Notes: generated by a model from the sequence alone, not told the origin. Shown: positions 26,895-36,158, numbered from the stretch's first letter. The stretch: DNA of 64,000 nucleotides from an uncultured Alkaliphilus sp. (GCA_938074565.1 CALJEQ010000018.1:62001-126000); one strand, 5' to 3'. Translations and numbers: made by a program.

Positions 26895-27380
26895 ATGGAT
26901 ACTATGCCTATAAAGTTTGTTGTATTGTGTTCTATACCTGAAGCGATTATGATAATTTATGTAGGATTATATATGATGGGAATAAAACCTTCCGTCAATA
27001 AAGTAATTGCTGCTGGTATTTTACAGGGAATTGCTTCCTACTTTATTAGGAAACATACGGGTTATGGCATAAACATTCTTCTTCAAGCATTAACAACATT
27101 ATTACTTACTTGTACAATTGTGAAAGTTACACTCATTAATGGTTTTATTTCTAGTTTTATTGGTATCTCATTAAATTTTATAGTAGAAATCTCTTATCTA
27201 ATCATTGCTTTAAAGGTAAGTAATTACACATTTGCAGAGATTCTTTCTAGAGACTGGTTAAGGGTTGTTTTCACATCTCCAAAACAGTTAATACTAATAA
27301 TCATTATAGGAGTCTGTATAAAGTATAATATTACATTGGAGGAAGAAATACAAATTGTGGGAAAGTTTAATGTTAAATAA
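26895..27380 (+). CDS. Small integral membrane protein of unknown function
   Basis: This 161-residue protein has about five hydrophobic segments with short polar loops. Its layout resembles the membrane-only N-terminal region found in some Clostridia GHKL-type sensor kinases, but there is no kinase domain here or in the next gene. It follows the amidohydrolase by 46 bases and may be co-transcribed with it. I do not recognise a function. Confidence 0.6.
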   Translation: MDTMPIKFVVLCSIPEAIMIIYVGLYMMGIKPSVNKVIAAGILQGIASYFIRKHTGYGINILLQALTTLLLTCTIVKVTLINGFISSFIGISLNFIVEISYLIIALKVSNYTFAEILSRDWLRVVFTSPKQLILIIIIGVCIKYNITLEEEIQIVGKFNVK

Positions 27381-27465
27381 AAAGTATAGTATTACATAAA
27401 GGGAAGATATACTTGTAAACACACTTAATAAAGGTTATAATTTAATAAAATAAATAGTTTGTCTA

Positions 27466-27583
27466 TTCTTCAGGGCAGGGTGAAATTCCCGACCGGCGGT
27501 AACGTAATTACGAAGCCCGCGAGCCAATTGGCTGATCTGGTGAAACTCCAGAGCCGACAGTAAAGTCTGGATGGAAGAAGATT
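27466..27583 (+). promoter_or_regulatory. FMN riboswitch (RFN element)
   Basis: The aptamer has all the RFN landmarks: TTCAGGGCAGGGTGAAATTCC, GACCGGCGGTAA, AAGCCCGCGAGCC, and the closing AGTCTGGATGGAAGAAGA. It lies directly before the riboflavin transporter gene, so FMN would shut down riboflavin uptake. Confidence 0.97.
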
Positions 27584-27615
27584 AGGTTGTTTTCAATGTG
27601 AAACAATAGCTAATT

Positions 27616-27651
27616 AACACCTGAAGATCGTATTCAGGTGTTTTTATTTTT
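27616..27651 (+). terminator. Terminator of the FMN riboswitch
   Basis: The stem AACACCTGAA pairs with TTCAGGTGTT and is followed by TTTATTTTT. It is the likely expression platform. Confidence 0.88.
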
Positions 27652-27690
27652 CCTAATATAAGGAGGATAGAAACTAAAGGAGGCAAAACA

Positions 27691-28305
27691 ATGCAAAGAG
27701 TAAGTAGTTTTGGTGTAGAAAGAAAGAAGTTTTCAACAAAAACCTTAGTGAAGATTTCGATTTTATCAGTAATGGCATATATTCTTATAGCTTTAGAATT
27801 TCCATTACCAATTTTTCCAGGGTTCTTAAAGATTGACTTAAGTGATGTTCCAGCTTTAATAGGAGCTTTTGCAATGGGACCAGTGGCAGGTACATTAATT
27901 GTATTAATAAAAGCTTTTTTACATTTTATTACTAAAACTCAAACTGGTGGAGTTGGAGAATTTGCAAACTTTATTATTGGAGCTTCCTACATCATTCCTG
28001 CGTCCATTATATATAATTATAAAAAGGACAAGATGCATGCTATAATTGGTGTTGCAGTAGGAACAATTGCTATGTGTATAGTTGGGGTAATGGCTAATAT
28101 TTATATTATTATTCCTTTTTATTCTAAACTGTTCCCTTTAGAAGCTATCATTGGAATGGGTACAGCTGTAAATAGCCGAATTGTTGATTTGAATACATTG
28201 GTATTATATGGAATTACCCCTTTTAATATATTGAAGGGTTTCTTGATAGGAATAATTACAATGCTAGTATATAAAAAAATAGCGCCGTTATTGAAAAACA
28301 ATTAG
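27691..28305 (+). CDS. ribU: Riboflavin ECF transporter S component
   Basis: RibU is the substrate-binding membrane subunit of an energy-coupling-factor transporter and works with shared EcfA/EcfT subunits encoded elsewhere. The 204-residue product has about six membrane segments and the motif LKIDLSDVPALIGAFAMGP, typical of RibU. An AAAGGAGGC site precedes the ATG. The FMN riboswitch immediately upstream supports the substrate. Confidence 0.95.
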   Translation: MQRVSSFGVERKKFSTKTLVKISILSVMAYILIALEFPLPIFPGFLKIDLSDVPALIGAFAMGPVAGTLIVLIKAFLHFITKTQTGGVGEFANFIIGASYIIPASIIYNYKKDKMHAIIGVAVGTIAMCIVGVMANIYIIIPFYSKLFPLEAIIGMGTAVNSRIVDLNTLVLYGITPFNILKGFLIGIITMLVYKKIAPLLKNN

Positions 28306-28381
28306 TAATAGTTATAAAGTATCTTCTCCGTTGATAAATGTGGCCCCAAGCTGATGAAAAAATCATCTACGGTGTCACTAC

Positions 28382-28437
28382 AAAAATTCAGCACCTCTAC
28401 GTATTTCTTATACGTTGTAGTGGCTGAATTTTTTTTG
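28382..28437 (+). terminator. Terminator after ribU
   Basis: AAAAATTCAGC at the left pairs with GCTGAATTTTTT at the right; inner arms also pair around TACGTATTTCTTATACG. A run of T residues follows. Confidence 0.85.
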
Positions 28438-28734
28438 TTCCTTGAATCTAGATGTTTATAATTAGTTGGTAAAATTACATACTTTGTTTATAATATATTC
28501 AAGGGCTCTCCACTGATAAAGTAGACCTATACTTTGTTTTTAAATAAAATAGATTATTTAACTTAAATAAATTATGCTAAAATAGAGTATAGTAAGTAAT
28601 TACTGGTTAAATTGAAAATGAAAGTACTTAGAAGAAATTAATAGAATTCAAATAAACTTTAATTGAAATGCTAACTAAAAAACAATAAAAACAATAAAAA
28701 CAATAAATAGAAAATAAAACAAGTAGGTGTAATA
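28438..28734. other. AT-rich intergenic interval before tsaE
   Basis: I see no gene here. The only structure is a short tandem repeat of AATAAAAAC just before tsaE (about 28682-28710). Confidence 0.5.
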
Positions 28735-29190
28735 ATGAATTGTGTAATTATTAATAATGAAAAACAAACTAAAGATTTAGCAGAAAAACTATCAAAGTTG
28801 GTTAATAAAGGGGATATTATTTGTTTAACAGGAGATTTAGGGGCAGGGAAAACAACTTTTACACAATCCTTCGCAAAGGGATTAGAGATAGAAGAACCAG
28901 TAACTAGCCCAACTTTTACTATTATTCAAGAATATGAAGGAAGAATACCTTTATATCATTTTGATGTCTATAGGATTACCCATCCAACAGAGATGGAGGA
29001 TATAGGTTATGAAGAATACTTCTTTGGTAATGGTGTTTGTGTAATTGAGTGGGCATCTTTAATTGAAGAATTAATACCTAAAGAACATCTTTGGATTACA
29101 ATAACAGTGGAGGGGCCCACTGAAAGAAAAGTATGTTTAAAGGGTACCAGTAAATACTATGAATCAATCATCGAGGAGTTGTTGAAATAA
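28735..29190 (+). CDS. tsaE: tRNA threonylcarbamoyladenosine biosynthesis ATPase TsaE
   Basis: TsaE is the ATPase of the complex that installs t6A at position 37 of tRNAs reading ANN codons. The 151-residue product has Walker A (GDLGAGKTTFTQSFAKGL), the SPTFTIIQEYEG motif and HFDVYR. It overlaps tsaB by one base (TAATG), and rimI follows directly, forming the classic Firmicute tsaE-tsaB-rimI operon. Confidence 0.97.
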   Translation: MNCVIINNEKQTKDLAEKLSKLVNKGDIICLTGDLGAGKTTFTQSFAKGLEIEEPVTSPTFTIIQEYEGRIPLYHFDVYRITHPTEMEDIGYEEYFFGNGVCVIEWASLIEELIPKEHLWITITVEGPTERKVCLKGTSKYYESIIEELLK

Positions 29191-29906
29191 TGAAAATATT
29201 AGCGGTAGATACCTCTTCTAATGTGGCAACTATAGCTTTAATGGAAGATGAGAAATTAATTGCAGAGATAGTTTTAAACTATAAAAAAACCCATTCAGAG
29301 AAATTAATGCCCATGATGGAAGATTTGTTGAATCAGTGTGACGTGAAACCAACTGAAATTGATATATTTACAGCATCGGTAGGCCCAGGTTCCTTTACAG
29401 GTCTAAGAATAGGCATCACTACGATAAAGGCAATGGCTCAAGCATTAAATAAACCAGTGGTGGGGGTATCAACATTAGAAGGACTAGCTTTTAATCTACC
29501 TTATGCAGAAGGTCTTATTTGTCCAATAATTGATGCCCAAAGGGATGTGGTATATACAGCCCTATATCGTTGGGAGGGTACTGGGTTAGTAGAGGTGATG
29601 CAACAACAAGTTTTATCTGTGGAAGAATTAATTAATTACCTACATACAAAAGATGAAAAAATTATATTTATAGGTGATGCAGTAGAAAAATTTAATGAAA
29701 TACTACAAGAAAAATTGATGGATAAAGCTTCTTTTCCACCAAATTCAGTGGTGTTTCCTAGAGCTTCGTCAATTGCTGCGTTGGCTAGAAAAAGTGCTTT
29801 AAAGGGACAACTAATGGAAGCAGCAACAATGATACCTTTATATATGCGCAAGTCTCAGGCAGAAAATCAGTATGATGAAAAAATTAAAGAAAAGGATGTA
29901 CTCTAA
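29190..29906 (+). CDS. tsaB: tRNA threonylcarbamoyladenosine biosynthesis protein TsaB
   Basis: TsaB is the non-catalytic partner and scaffold of TsaD in t6A synthesis. The 238-residue product has the ASKHA fold start MKILAVDTSSNVATIALM and the interface segment SVGPGSFTGLRIG. It overlaps tsaE by one base and is immediately followed by rimI. TsaD is encoded about 5 kb further on. Confidence 0.96.
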   Translation: MKILAVDTSSNVATIALMEDEKLIAEIVLNYKKTHSEKLMPMMEDLLNQCDVKPTEIDIFTASVGPGSFTGLRIGITTIKAMAQALNKPVVGVSTLEGLAFNLPYAEGLICPIIDAQRDVVYTALYRWEGTGLVEVMQQQVLSVEELINYLHTKDEKIIFIGDAVEKFNEILQEKLMDKASFPPNSVVFPRASSIAALARKSALKGQLMEAATMIPLYMRKSQAENQYDEKIKEKDVL

Positions 29907-30353
29907 ATGGAGCCAATTATAGTAAGGAAAATGGAAGTTAGAGATATTGAGGAAGTTGTTATTATTGAAGAGAAATCATTCCCTATACCTTGGTCTAAAA
30001 ATGCCTTTGAAAAAGAAATTAAAAAAAATATATTAGCCAAGTATTTCGTTGCACTATGGGAAGATAAAATTGTAGCCTATGGTGGAATGTGGTTTATTGT
30101 AGATGAAGCCCATGTAACTAATATTGCCGTAGACCCAGACTATAGAGGCAAGAAAATAGGTAAAGTTTTGGTTGAGGGAATGATTAAAGAAGCCGCCAGT
30201 TTAGGTATGTTAAAAATGACATTAGAAGTAAGAAGAGGTAATTTAGTAGCCCAAAACATGTATAAGACTTTGGGTTTTCTTTCTTGTGGAGTACGTCCAG
30301 GTTATTACCAAGATAATGGTGAAGATGCTATTATTATGTGGAAAGATATATAA
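29907..30353 (+). CDS. rimI: Ribosomal protein alanine N-acetyltransferase RimI
   Basis: RimI is a GNAT enzyme that acetylates the N-terminus of ribosomal protein S18 and sometimes other proteins. The 148-residue product has the acetyl-CoA-binding segment VDPDYRGKKIGKVLVEGMI and the RimI-like MTLEVRRGNLVAQNMYKTLGF. Its ATG follows the tsaB stop at once, so translation is probably coupled. Confidence 0.93.
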   Translation: MEPIIVRKMEVRDIEEVVIIEEKSFPIPWSKNAFEKEIKKNILAKYFVALWEDKIVAYGGMWFIVDEAHVTNIAVDPDYRGKKIGKVLVEGMIKEAASLGMLKMTLEVRRGNLVAQNMYKTLGFLSCGVRPGYYQDNGEDAIIMWKDI

Positions 30354-30378
30354 TTAAAAATAAAAGGAGTTGTTCCTT

Positions 30379-30987
30379 TTGATTAAACTTGTTTTAGAAA
30401 ATATAAATGTTGATATAGAAAAACAGTGGGTAGTCATTTATGGAAAAAACCTATTAAATTTAAATAAATTATTAGATGTTTTATGTGGTAAAACAAAGAT
30501 AGTGAATGGAATATATTGTTTTGAAGGAAGAAATACTGCTGATTTTACTGCTAGGGAAATGTCCTATTTTAGAAAAAGTCAGGCTATAAATATTAATGAT
30601 AACCACTTTTTATTAGAAGAATATAGTGTAGGTAAAAATTTACAAATGCAATTGAAATATAGTGGTATATATCCCACAAAAATAAAAAGAATTATAGATA
30701 GAACTTTATCTGAAATGGAGATAACGGAGCTAAAGGATAAATTGGTTTCAGAACTCACCACAATACAACGACTACAGGTAATGTTAGCTAAAGCAATGGT
30801 GGTGGAGCCAAAATTAATTTGTGGATTGGCTCCTTTTGTTTACCTAAATGAGGATGAAATAAGAGCCTTTATACAATTGGTTAGAAAAATCATTGATGGA
30901 GGTACTAGGGTAATTATGGTAACAGAAAATAGAAGCGAATTACAATATGGTGATGGAAAGATAATAATAGATAATAATATTATTTAA
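30379..30987 (+). CDS. Degenerate ABC-ATPase-like protein, probably catalytically inactive
   Basis: This 202-residue protein aligns along its length with a small ABC ATPase (FtsE/LolD size), but every catalytic motif is altered. The P-loop position reads GKNLLNLNKL, lacking the lysine-serine/threonine pair. The signature region reads SELTTIQRLQVMLAKAM. The Walker B region reads ICGLAPF where ILLDEPT is expected, and the switch histidine position reads VTENRSEL. The alignment is by eye. The start is TTG at 30379, 9 bases after AAAGGAG. It follows rimI by 25 bases. A structural or regulatory role is possible. Confidence 0.65.
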   Translation: MIKLVLENINVDIEKQWVVIYGKNLLNLNKLLDVLCGKTKIVNGIYCFEGRNTADFTAREMSYFRKSQAININDNHFLLEEYSVGKNLQMQLKYSGIYPTKIKRIIDRTLSEMEITELKDKLVSELTTIQRLQVMLAKAMVVEPKLICGLAPFVYLNEDEIRAFIQLVRKIIDGGTRVIMVTENRSELQYGDGKIIIDNNII

Positions 30988-31047
30988 AATAGAATAGACT
31001 TTTTTTTTATGTATCCGTAAATAGAGTAGAGGGAAAGAGGTGGTAGC

Positions 31048-31626
31048 TTGAATATGTCAGATTGGGAAATTATACAACAAATAATTCAAGGGAATAGTGA
31101 CTTGTTTCGTGAAATTGTTAGTCGCTATAAAAAATCAGTTTATTCATTGTGTTATCGAATGACAAACAATCATGAAGAAGCAGAAGACTTATCCCAAGAG
31201 GTCTTTATAAAGACTTATAACTACTTAAGAAAATATGACCCTGCATATAAATTTTCTACTTGGATATTGAAGATTGCTACAAATACCTCTATAGATTACC
31301 TTAGGAAGAAGAAGGTAGAGACACTACCTTTAGAAGAAGAAATAGAATCTAAGCAAGAATCAGCCAGTGCAGAATCGGTTTATTTCCACCATCATAATAA
31401 AGATTTAATACAAGAAGCTATTAATGAACTGCCTACAGATTATAAGACACTAATAGTACTATACCATCAATATGGACTAAGTTATAAGGAAATAGCAGAT
31501 AGTGTAAATTTACCAATGTCTAAAGTAAAGAATAGACTGCATAGAGGAAGAAGTCTTCTCAAAGAAAAACTAATTAGTATTAAGGAGGAGGGAGCACAAT
31601 GGACTGCAAAACAAGTTCAACTTTAA
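31048..31626 (+). CDS. ECF-type RNA polymerase sigma factor
   Basis: This 192-residue sigma-70 family factor of the extracytoplasmic type has region 2 (CYRMTNNHEEAEDLSQEVFI) and region 4 (HQYGLSYKEIADSVNLPMSK). The TTG start at 31048 follows AGAGGTGG; an ATG two codons later is an alternative. The anti-sigma gene overlaps its 3' end by 28 bases, and two bactofilin-like membrane genes follow, so these four genes probably form one envelope-stress operon. Its regulon is unknown. Confidence 0.93.
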   Translation: MNMSDWEIIQQIIQGNSDLFREIVSRYKKSVYSLCYRMTNNHEEAEDLSQEVFIKTYNYLRKYDPAYKFSTWILKIATNTSIDYLRKKKVETLPLEEEIESKQESASAESVYFHHHNKDLIQEAINELPTDYKTLIVLYHQYGLSYKEIADSVNLPMSKVKNRLHRGRSLLKEKLISIKEEGAQWTAKQVQL

Positions 31627-32198
31627 TAATGAATTATGTGGATAAAACAATAAAAGAAAATGAATGGGCTAACCTCCAAGAACATATGAATAATTGTAAC
31701 CAGTGTCAGGAGGAGTTCAAAATATTTACAGAGATGTTAGACTTATTTGAAGATGTGCCGATGTATGAACCATCAAAAACATTTGAAGATAAGGTAATGG
31801 CATCTATAGATAAAAGTCTATATACTGAAAAGGTGAATAAATGGTTAGGTGTAAATGCCATTATTTTATCCATAGGAATTTATTTAACCTTTGTTTTACC
31901 AATATTAAGACAGGGATTATCTAAAGACTCTGGTGGAATAACTATCAGTGGCTCTAAGTTAATACAACAATACAATTTAATAAGTAATATTGTAGAAAAG
32001 GTGATTTTCGGTGGTTTAGCTTATTTAGTATATTATCCACAAAAACTGATGCAATATTTCTTCGGGTTATTTACAAAAAGTTCCTTTGGTTTCTTTACAG
32101 TTTACTTTATTAGTTTTATAATACTAGCTTTGTTGCTAAAAGTAATAAAACGCACTTTATCTGGGTTATTAGTAAAGGGGGATGTTATAAGTGAATGA
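31599..32198 (+). CDS. Membrane anti-sigma factor with zinc-finger (zf-HC2) domain
   Basis: This 199-residue protein has an N-terminal anti-sigma zinc site (EHMNNCNQCQEEF, the H-x3-C-x2-C pattern) and at least two membrane helices (about residues 87-105 and 160-185). It would hold the overlapping-gene sigma factor at the membrane until a signal releases it. It overlaps both neighbours, which supports translational coupling. Confidence 0.9.
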   Translation: MDCKTSSTLIMNYVDKTIKENEWANLQEHMNNCNQCQEEFKIFTEMLDLFEDVPMYEPSKTFEDKVMASIDKSLYTEKVNKWLGVNAIILSIGIYLTFVLPILRQGLSKDSGGITISGSKLIQQYNLISNIVEKVIFGGLAYLVYYPQKLMQYFFGLFTKSSFGFFTVYFISFIILALLLKVIKRTLSGLLVKGDVISE

Positions 32199-33147
32199 TA
32201 TTAAGATGAAAAAAATATTGATTATGACACTTGTCTTCATTATGTTATCTGCTTCGTGGGTTTTAGCGGTGGATGTAGTTAAAAATGGAGATCATGTTAG
32301 ATTTTTTACAAATAATTCCGTACCAGACAACACAACCGTTGTAGGTAGTGTAGTTACTCTATTTGGTAATGCTAAAATAGAAGGAGAGGTTACGGGGGAT
32401 GTAGTAACTCTTTTCGGTAATGCTAAAATAGCAGGTAAAGTTCATGGTGATACAGTAACTATTTTCGGTAATGCAAATATAGCAGGTCAAGTTAACGGTG
32501 ATGTAGTTGCTGTTATTGGAGGAATAGAGGTTGGTGGTACAGGACAAATAAATGGTAGTGGTGTTTCTGTATTGGGGCATGGTATAGACAATCAAGGGAT
32601 TATACGACAAGAAACCGTTAGTATATTAGGTTTTCTACCAAAAGGTTTATCTGGTGCTGGAATACTTTTAACAATTATTTTAATACTAACAATGGTAAAA
32701 CATATAGTTGCGCTAGGGTTTTCAGTTATTGCAGTAATCTTATTTAATGATCGCCTAGATAAAATGGCAAATAGGTTAGATACTGACCCTGGAAAAAAAT
32801 TATTAATTGGTATATTGGTATATGTGGGAACATTTGTTGGAATGGCAATATTAGTAATGACTGTTATAGGAGTGCCTTTAGCGGTACTGTTATTACCAGC
32901 TCTTATGTTACTAGAGTTTTTAGCCAATACCACTGCTAAAATTGCCATTGGTAGAAGGATTGCACAACGTCAAAACAAATCATGGAGTATTATGATGGAA
33001 CTTATTACGGGATCACTAATATATACGATTTTAGACATTTCAATTGTTGGGAAAGTATTTACTCTTGTCTTTAAGTTAATTGGAATGGGAGAAATTATTG
33101 ATAGTCGTTTTGGAGAATCAAAAAATATAGGACCCAAAGGAGTTTGA
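32191..33147 (+). CDS. Bactofilin-like (polymer-forming) membrane protein
   Basis: This 318-residue protein begins with a signal or anchor helix (KKILIMTLVFIMLSASWVLA). A right-handed beta-helix region follows, with repeats such as VVTLFGNAKIEGEVTGD (about residues 45-130), like bactofilins. The C-terminal half has about four membrane segments. The beta-helix therefore lies probably outside the membrane rather than in the cytosol, unlike classic bactofilins. It overlaps the anti-sigma gene by 8 bases. Confidence 0.8.
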   Translation: MNDIKMKKILIMTLVFIMLSASWVLAVDVVKNGDHVRFFTNNSVPDNTTVVGSVVTLFGNAKIEGEVTGDVVTLFGNAKIAGKVHGDTVTIFGNANIAGQVNGDVVAVIGGIEVGGTGQINGSGVSVLGHGIDNQGIIRQETVSILGFLPKGLSGAGILLTIILILTMVKHIVALGFSVIAVILFNDRLDKMANRLDTDPGKKLLIGILVYVGTFVGMAILVMTVIGVPLAVLLLPALMLLEFLANTTAKIAIGRRIAQRQNKSWSIMMELITGSLIYTILDISIVGKVFTLVFKLIGMGEIIDSRFGESKNIGPKGV

Positions 33148-33154
33148 TTTGATA

Positions 33155-34336
33155 ATGTCAAAATTACTAAAAAAGAATTATAAGTTAATTTCTTTAGTAA
33201 TGTTGTTAGTGATGCTTGGTGGAGTTATAGTCTATGGAGTAGATACCTATGAAAATAAGGTTATTACCATTGAAGAAGATAAAAAAATTAGTGGAGACTT
33301 CATTGGAACTGCCAATCAGATCATAAATAAGGGTGTTATTTCGGGTGATTTAATTACTGCTGCTGAGGATATTTATAACAATGGAGTAATTGGAGGGGAT
33401 TTACTAGGTATTAGTGGAAAGAGTATTCATGTTGATGGTAATGTGAATGGGAATCTTCGTTTGATAGGTCAAGACATAGCTATAATGGGTGAGGTTCATC
33501 GAAATGCCTCAATATTTGCAACTAAAATTTTTCTAGAAGAAAATGGTGTACTTGATGGAAGTCTTTATATCTTTACAGGAGACTTAAATGTTAAAGGATT
33601 TGTAGGTGGAGACATTAGAGGTGGGGCAGGAACTGCTGTTATTAGTGGTACTGTTAAAGGCAATGTAAATCTTAATGTTAATAAGTTGTTTATAGAACCT
33701 GGTGCAGTTATAGAAGGTGATTTAATCTATACCAGTGATGAAGAACAAGTGATAGATCCTACCAGTGTAAAAGGAAATATACAGTTTATACCTGCGGAGG
33801 AATCTGGAATACAAATTGGTTTAAGAGGATTAAGAGGTGCTTTTCGCATACTGTTTAATGCTATAAGAGTTATTTACCTAATTTCTTATATATTAATAGG
33901 TTTACTTTTAATTAAGTTATTTAAAATACCTTTTAAAAAGACAGGTGAAATAATTGAAGAAAAACCGTGGTATAGCTTAGGATTAGGTGTAAGCACATTT
34001 ATTGGTGTACCTCTTGCAGTATTTATTTTAATTATAACATTAGTAGGTATTCCTGTAAGTATGTTAATGACAACACTTTATATTTTACTATTATTTTTCG
34101 CTAAAATGCCAATAGCCCTTTGGCTGGGAGGAAAAATCTTAAGAGATGAAAAAAAATATTATACTTCATTTATTATTGGTAGTCTCTTAATTGCAGCATT
34201 AAAGTTAGTTCCTGTTTTAGGAGTGTTCCTTAACATAGGATTAACCGCTTTGGGAATTGGTATCATTTTAATAACAATAAAGAGATACTATAAAAATGAA
34301 TATGATGGAGGAGATTCATTTCCACCAGTACATTAA
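33155..34336 (+). CDS. Second bactofilin-like membrane protein
   Basis: This 393-residue protein shares the layout of its upstream neighbour: an N-terminal hydrophobic helix (ISLVMLLVMLGGVIVYGV), a beta-helix of short repeats (NKGVISGDLITAAEDIYNNG, about 35-220), and about four C-terminal membrane segments. It is diverged, not a recent copy. The ATG at 33155 is used. The pair probably assemble together as targets or effectors of the ECF sigma system. Confidence 0.8.
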   Translation: MSKLLKKNYKLISLVMLLVMLGGVIVYGVDTYENKVITIEEDKKISGDFIGTANQIINKGVISGDLITAAEDIYNNGVIGGDLLGISGKSIHVDGNVNGNLRLIGQDIAIMGEVHRNASIFATKIFLEENGVLDGSLYIFTGDLNVKGFVGGDIRGGAGTAVISGTVKGNVNLNVNKLFIEPGAVIEGDLIYTSDEEQVIDPTSVKGNIQFIPAEESGIQIGLRGLRGAFRILFNAIRVIYLISYILIGLLLIKLFKIPFKKTGEIIEEKPWYSLGLGVSTFIGVPLAVFILIITLVGIPVSMLMTTLYILLLFFAKMPIALWLGGKILRDEKKYYTSFIIGSLLIAALKLVPVLGVFLNIGLTALGIGIILITIKRYYKNEYDGGDSFPPVH

Positions 34337-34387
34337 GAAGATGGTAAAGTAGTAAAAATAGATAAATTTCATTAAAAAGGGTAAATT

Positions 34388-34425
34388 AAAATCGATAGCT
34401 TTAAGCTATCGATTTTCTTTTTCAT
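34388..34425. terminator. Bidirectional terminator between convergent genes
   Basis: A perfect stem of about 14 base pairs, AAAATCGATAGCTT with AAGCTATCGATTTT, is flanked by A and T tracts. It ends the sigma operon and overlaps the last codons of the minus-strand gene. Confidence 0.85.
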
Positions 34426-34597
34426 TTTCTTCGCTAGGTATTTTGGGAGCATCTTTTGCAATAGCTAAAATAGCTAAATCTGTTGGAGAAATGGCTTCTA
34501 ACATACCATCTGGCATTACATTAACATTTGCATTTATAGATGTATCAACGTTATCAGCTTCTACATATCTTTTTACTGTTCGTTTTTTATTAGACAT
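34406..34597 (-). CDS. Small hypothetical protein
   Basis: This 63-residue protein starts with MSNKKRTVKRYVEADNVD and has no membrane segment or known motif. The start is set by GAAGGAG 8 bases before the ATG. The C-terminus is rich in E, K and P. I do not recognise a family. The opposite-strand frame over the same bases has no ribosome binding site, so this strand is preferred. Confidence 0.6.
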   Translation of the reverse strand: MSNKKRTVKRYVEADNVDTSINANVNVMPDGMLEAISPTDLAILAIAKDAPKIPSEENEKENR

Positions 34598-34740
34598 TAT
34601 TATCACTCCTTCTACATTAGTATTTGCCAATAAGTCAAAAATACTAATATAAAAATTGTTTACCTTATATAAAATAGGCTAATAAAGAGATATAATGATA
34701 TAATAGAAAATAATACTAATTAAACAAGGGGAGAACTAAT

Positions 34741-35784
34741 TTGATCATCAATCATCAACAAAATCAGCAGGTTATCACATTGGCTATTGAAAGTAGTTGT
34801 GACGAAACATCTGTAAGTATATTAAAAAATGGCAGAAATGTATTAACAAACATTATTGCCTCTCAAATAGAGCAACATCAAAAATTTGGTGGTGTAGTTC
34901 CAGAAGTAGCCTCTAGAAAACATATTGAAAATATAAATCAAGTAATAGACCAAGCATTAAAGGAAGCCGAAATGAGTTTTGAAGATATTACCCATGTGGC
35001 AGTCACCTATGGGCCAGGTTTAGTTGGGGCATTGCTGGTGGGTTTATCAGCAGCTAAAGCCATTTCTTTTGCTAGAGGAATACCACTGAATGGTGTAAAT
35101 CATATAGAAGGACATATTTATGCTAATTTTATAGAACATAAAGAACTAGAACCACCCTTCATATCATTAATTGTATCTGGTGGTCATACCCATCTAATAT
35201 ACATGAAGGATTACGGAGAATATGAGGTGTTGGGTAGAACAAGGGATGATGCAGCAGGGGAAGCCTTTGATAAAGTGGCAAGGGCATTAGGGTTAAATTA
35301 TCCAGGAGGACCAGAAATAGACCGTCTATCAAATATCGGTAATAAACAAGCCATATCTTTTCCAAAAGCATCACTGGAACAAGGGAGCTATGACTTTAGT
35401 TTTAGTGGATTAAAGTCAGCGGTACTAAACTATCTAAACAGTGAAAAAATGAAGGGAAATACTATTAATACTGCCGATGTAGCGGCAAGCTTTCAACAGT
35501 CAGTAATAGAAGTATTGACTGAAAAGACTATTGCCTGTGCTAAGGAAAAAGAGGTAAAGACAGTAGTATTAGCAGGGGGAGTAGCTGCTAATAGTGGATT
35601 ACGAAAATTACTAGAAGAAAAATGTATTGAAAGTGGATTAGAATTAAAGTATCCTTCAATTAAGCTATGTACAGATAATGCAGCTATGATTGGATGCGTA
35701 GGCTATTATGACTATATTAAAGGATTAAAGTCTGACATGCACTTAAATGCAGTGCCAAATTTAAAACTAGGACAACGCTATTAG
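34741..35784 (+). CDS. tsaD: tRNA threonylcarbamoyltransferase TsaD
   Basis: TsaD transfers threonylcarbamoyl to A37 of tRNA in the t6A pathway, with TsaB and TsaE. The 347-residue product has the ASKHA start [15 protein letters not shown], the metal-binding motif [11 protein letters not shown], and [13 protein letters not shown] near the C-terminus. The start is TTG at 34741, preceded by GGGGAGAA. It is separate from the tsaEB-rimI operon. Confidence 0.97.
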   Translation: MIINHQQNQQVITLAIESSCDETSVSILKNGRNVLTNIIASQIEQHQKFGGVVPEVASRKHIENINQVIDQALKEAEMSFEDITHVAVTYGPGLVGALLVGLSAAKAISFARGIPLNGVNHIEGHIYANFIEHKELEPPFISLIVSGGHTHLIYMKDYGEYEVLGRTRDDAAGEAFDKVARALGLNYPGGPEIDRLSNIGNKQAISFPKASLEQGSYDFSFSGLKSAVLNYLNSEKMKGNTINTADVAASFQQSVIEVLTEKTIACAKEKEVKTVVLAGGVAANSGLRKLLEEKCIESGLELKYPSIKLCTDNAAMIGCVGYYDYIKGLKSDMHLNAVPNLKLGQRY

Positions 35785-35887
35785 AACTGGTAATAGTTAG
35801 ATGCCTTTCATATCATTACCTGTATAAATGCAAATCAATCCTATGATATAATTTAAGTGTAAACATTCTGATAAAGGGGGAATACAC

Positions 35888-36052
35888 ATGGAATTATTAT
35901 CTTGGATGAGGAAAGTTGATACAGATATGAGTAGAGAGAATCTATTGGATCTAATCGACAACATGCATGAAGTAATTAATGCCTTATTACTAAAAAAACA
36001 AGAGAACGATGCCCTAATTAAGGAACTAAAAAAGACATTAAAAGATAAATAG
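35888..36052 (+). CDS. Small helical protein, 54 residues
   Basis: A short gene starts at ATG 35888 after AAAGGGGGAA and ends at a TAG with a strong terminator behind it. The product (MELLSWMRKVDTDM at the start, KKTLKDK at the end) is charged and helical, with a leucine/isoleucine heptad pattern suggesting a coiled coil. I know no family. The clean ribosome binding site and terminator argue that it is a real single-gene unit. Confidence 0.65.
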   Translation: MELLSWMRKVDTDMSRENLLDLIDNMHEVINALLLKKQENDALIKELKKTLKDK

Positions 36053-36074
36053 TTACATATTAATTATGTTAAGT

Positions 36075-36111
36075 AAAACCCCACTCCCATTAATAGAGTG
36101 GGGTATTTTTA
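36075..36111 (+). terminator. Terminator of the 54-residue protein gene
   Basis: An 8-base-pair stem, CCCCACTC with GAGTGGGG, is closed by CCATTAATA and followed by TATTTTTATT. Confidence 0.9.
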
Positions 36112-36158
36112 TTAACTAATATACGATAAATTGTTCACAATCAATTTCTTAATAAAAA

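Noticed and set aside
32359..32948. Minus-strand frames opposite the bactofilin-like gene
   Set aside because: The repetitive residues mirror the beta-helix coding repeats on the other strand.
34443..34652. Plus-strand 69-codon hydrophobic frame
   Set aside because: No ribosome binding site; the opposite-strand gene (34406-34597) has a good one and a terminator.
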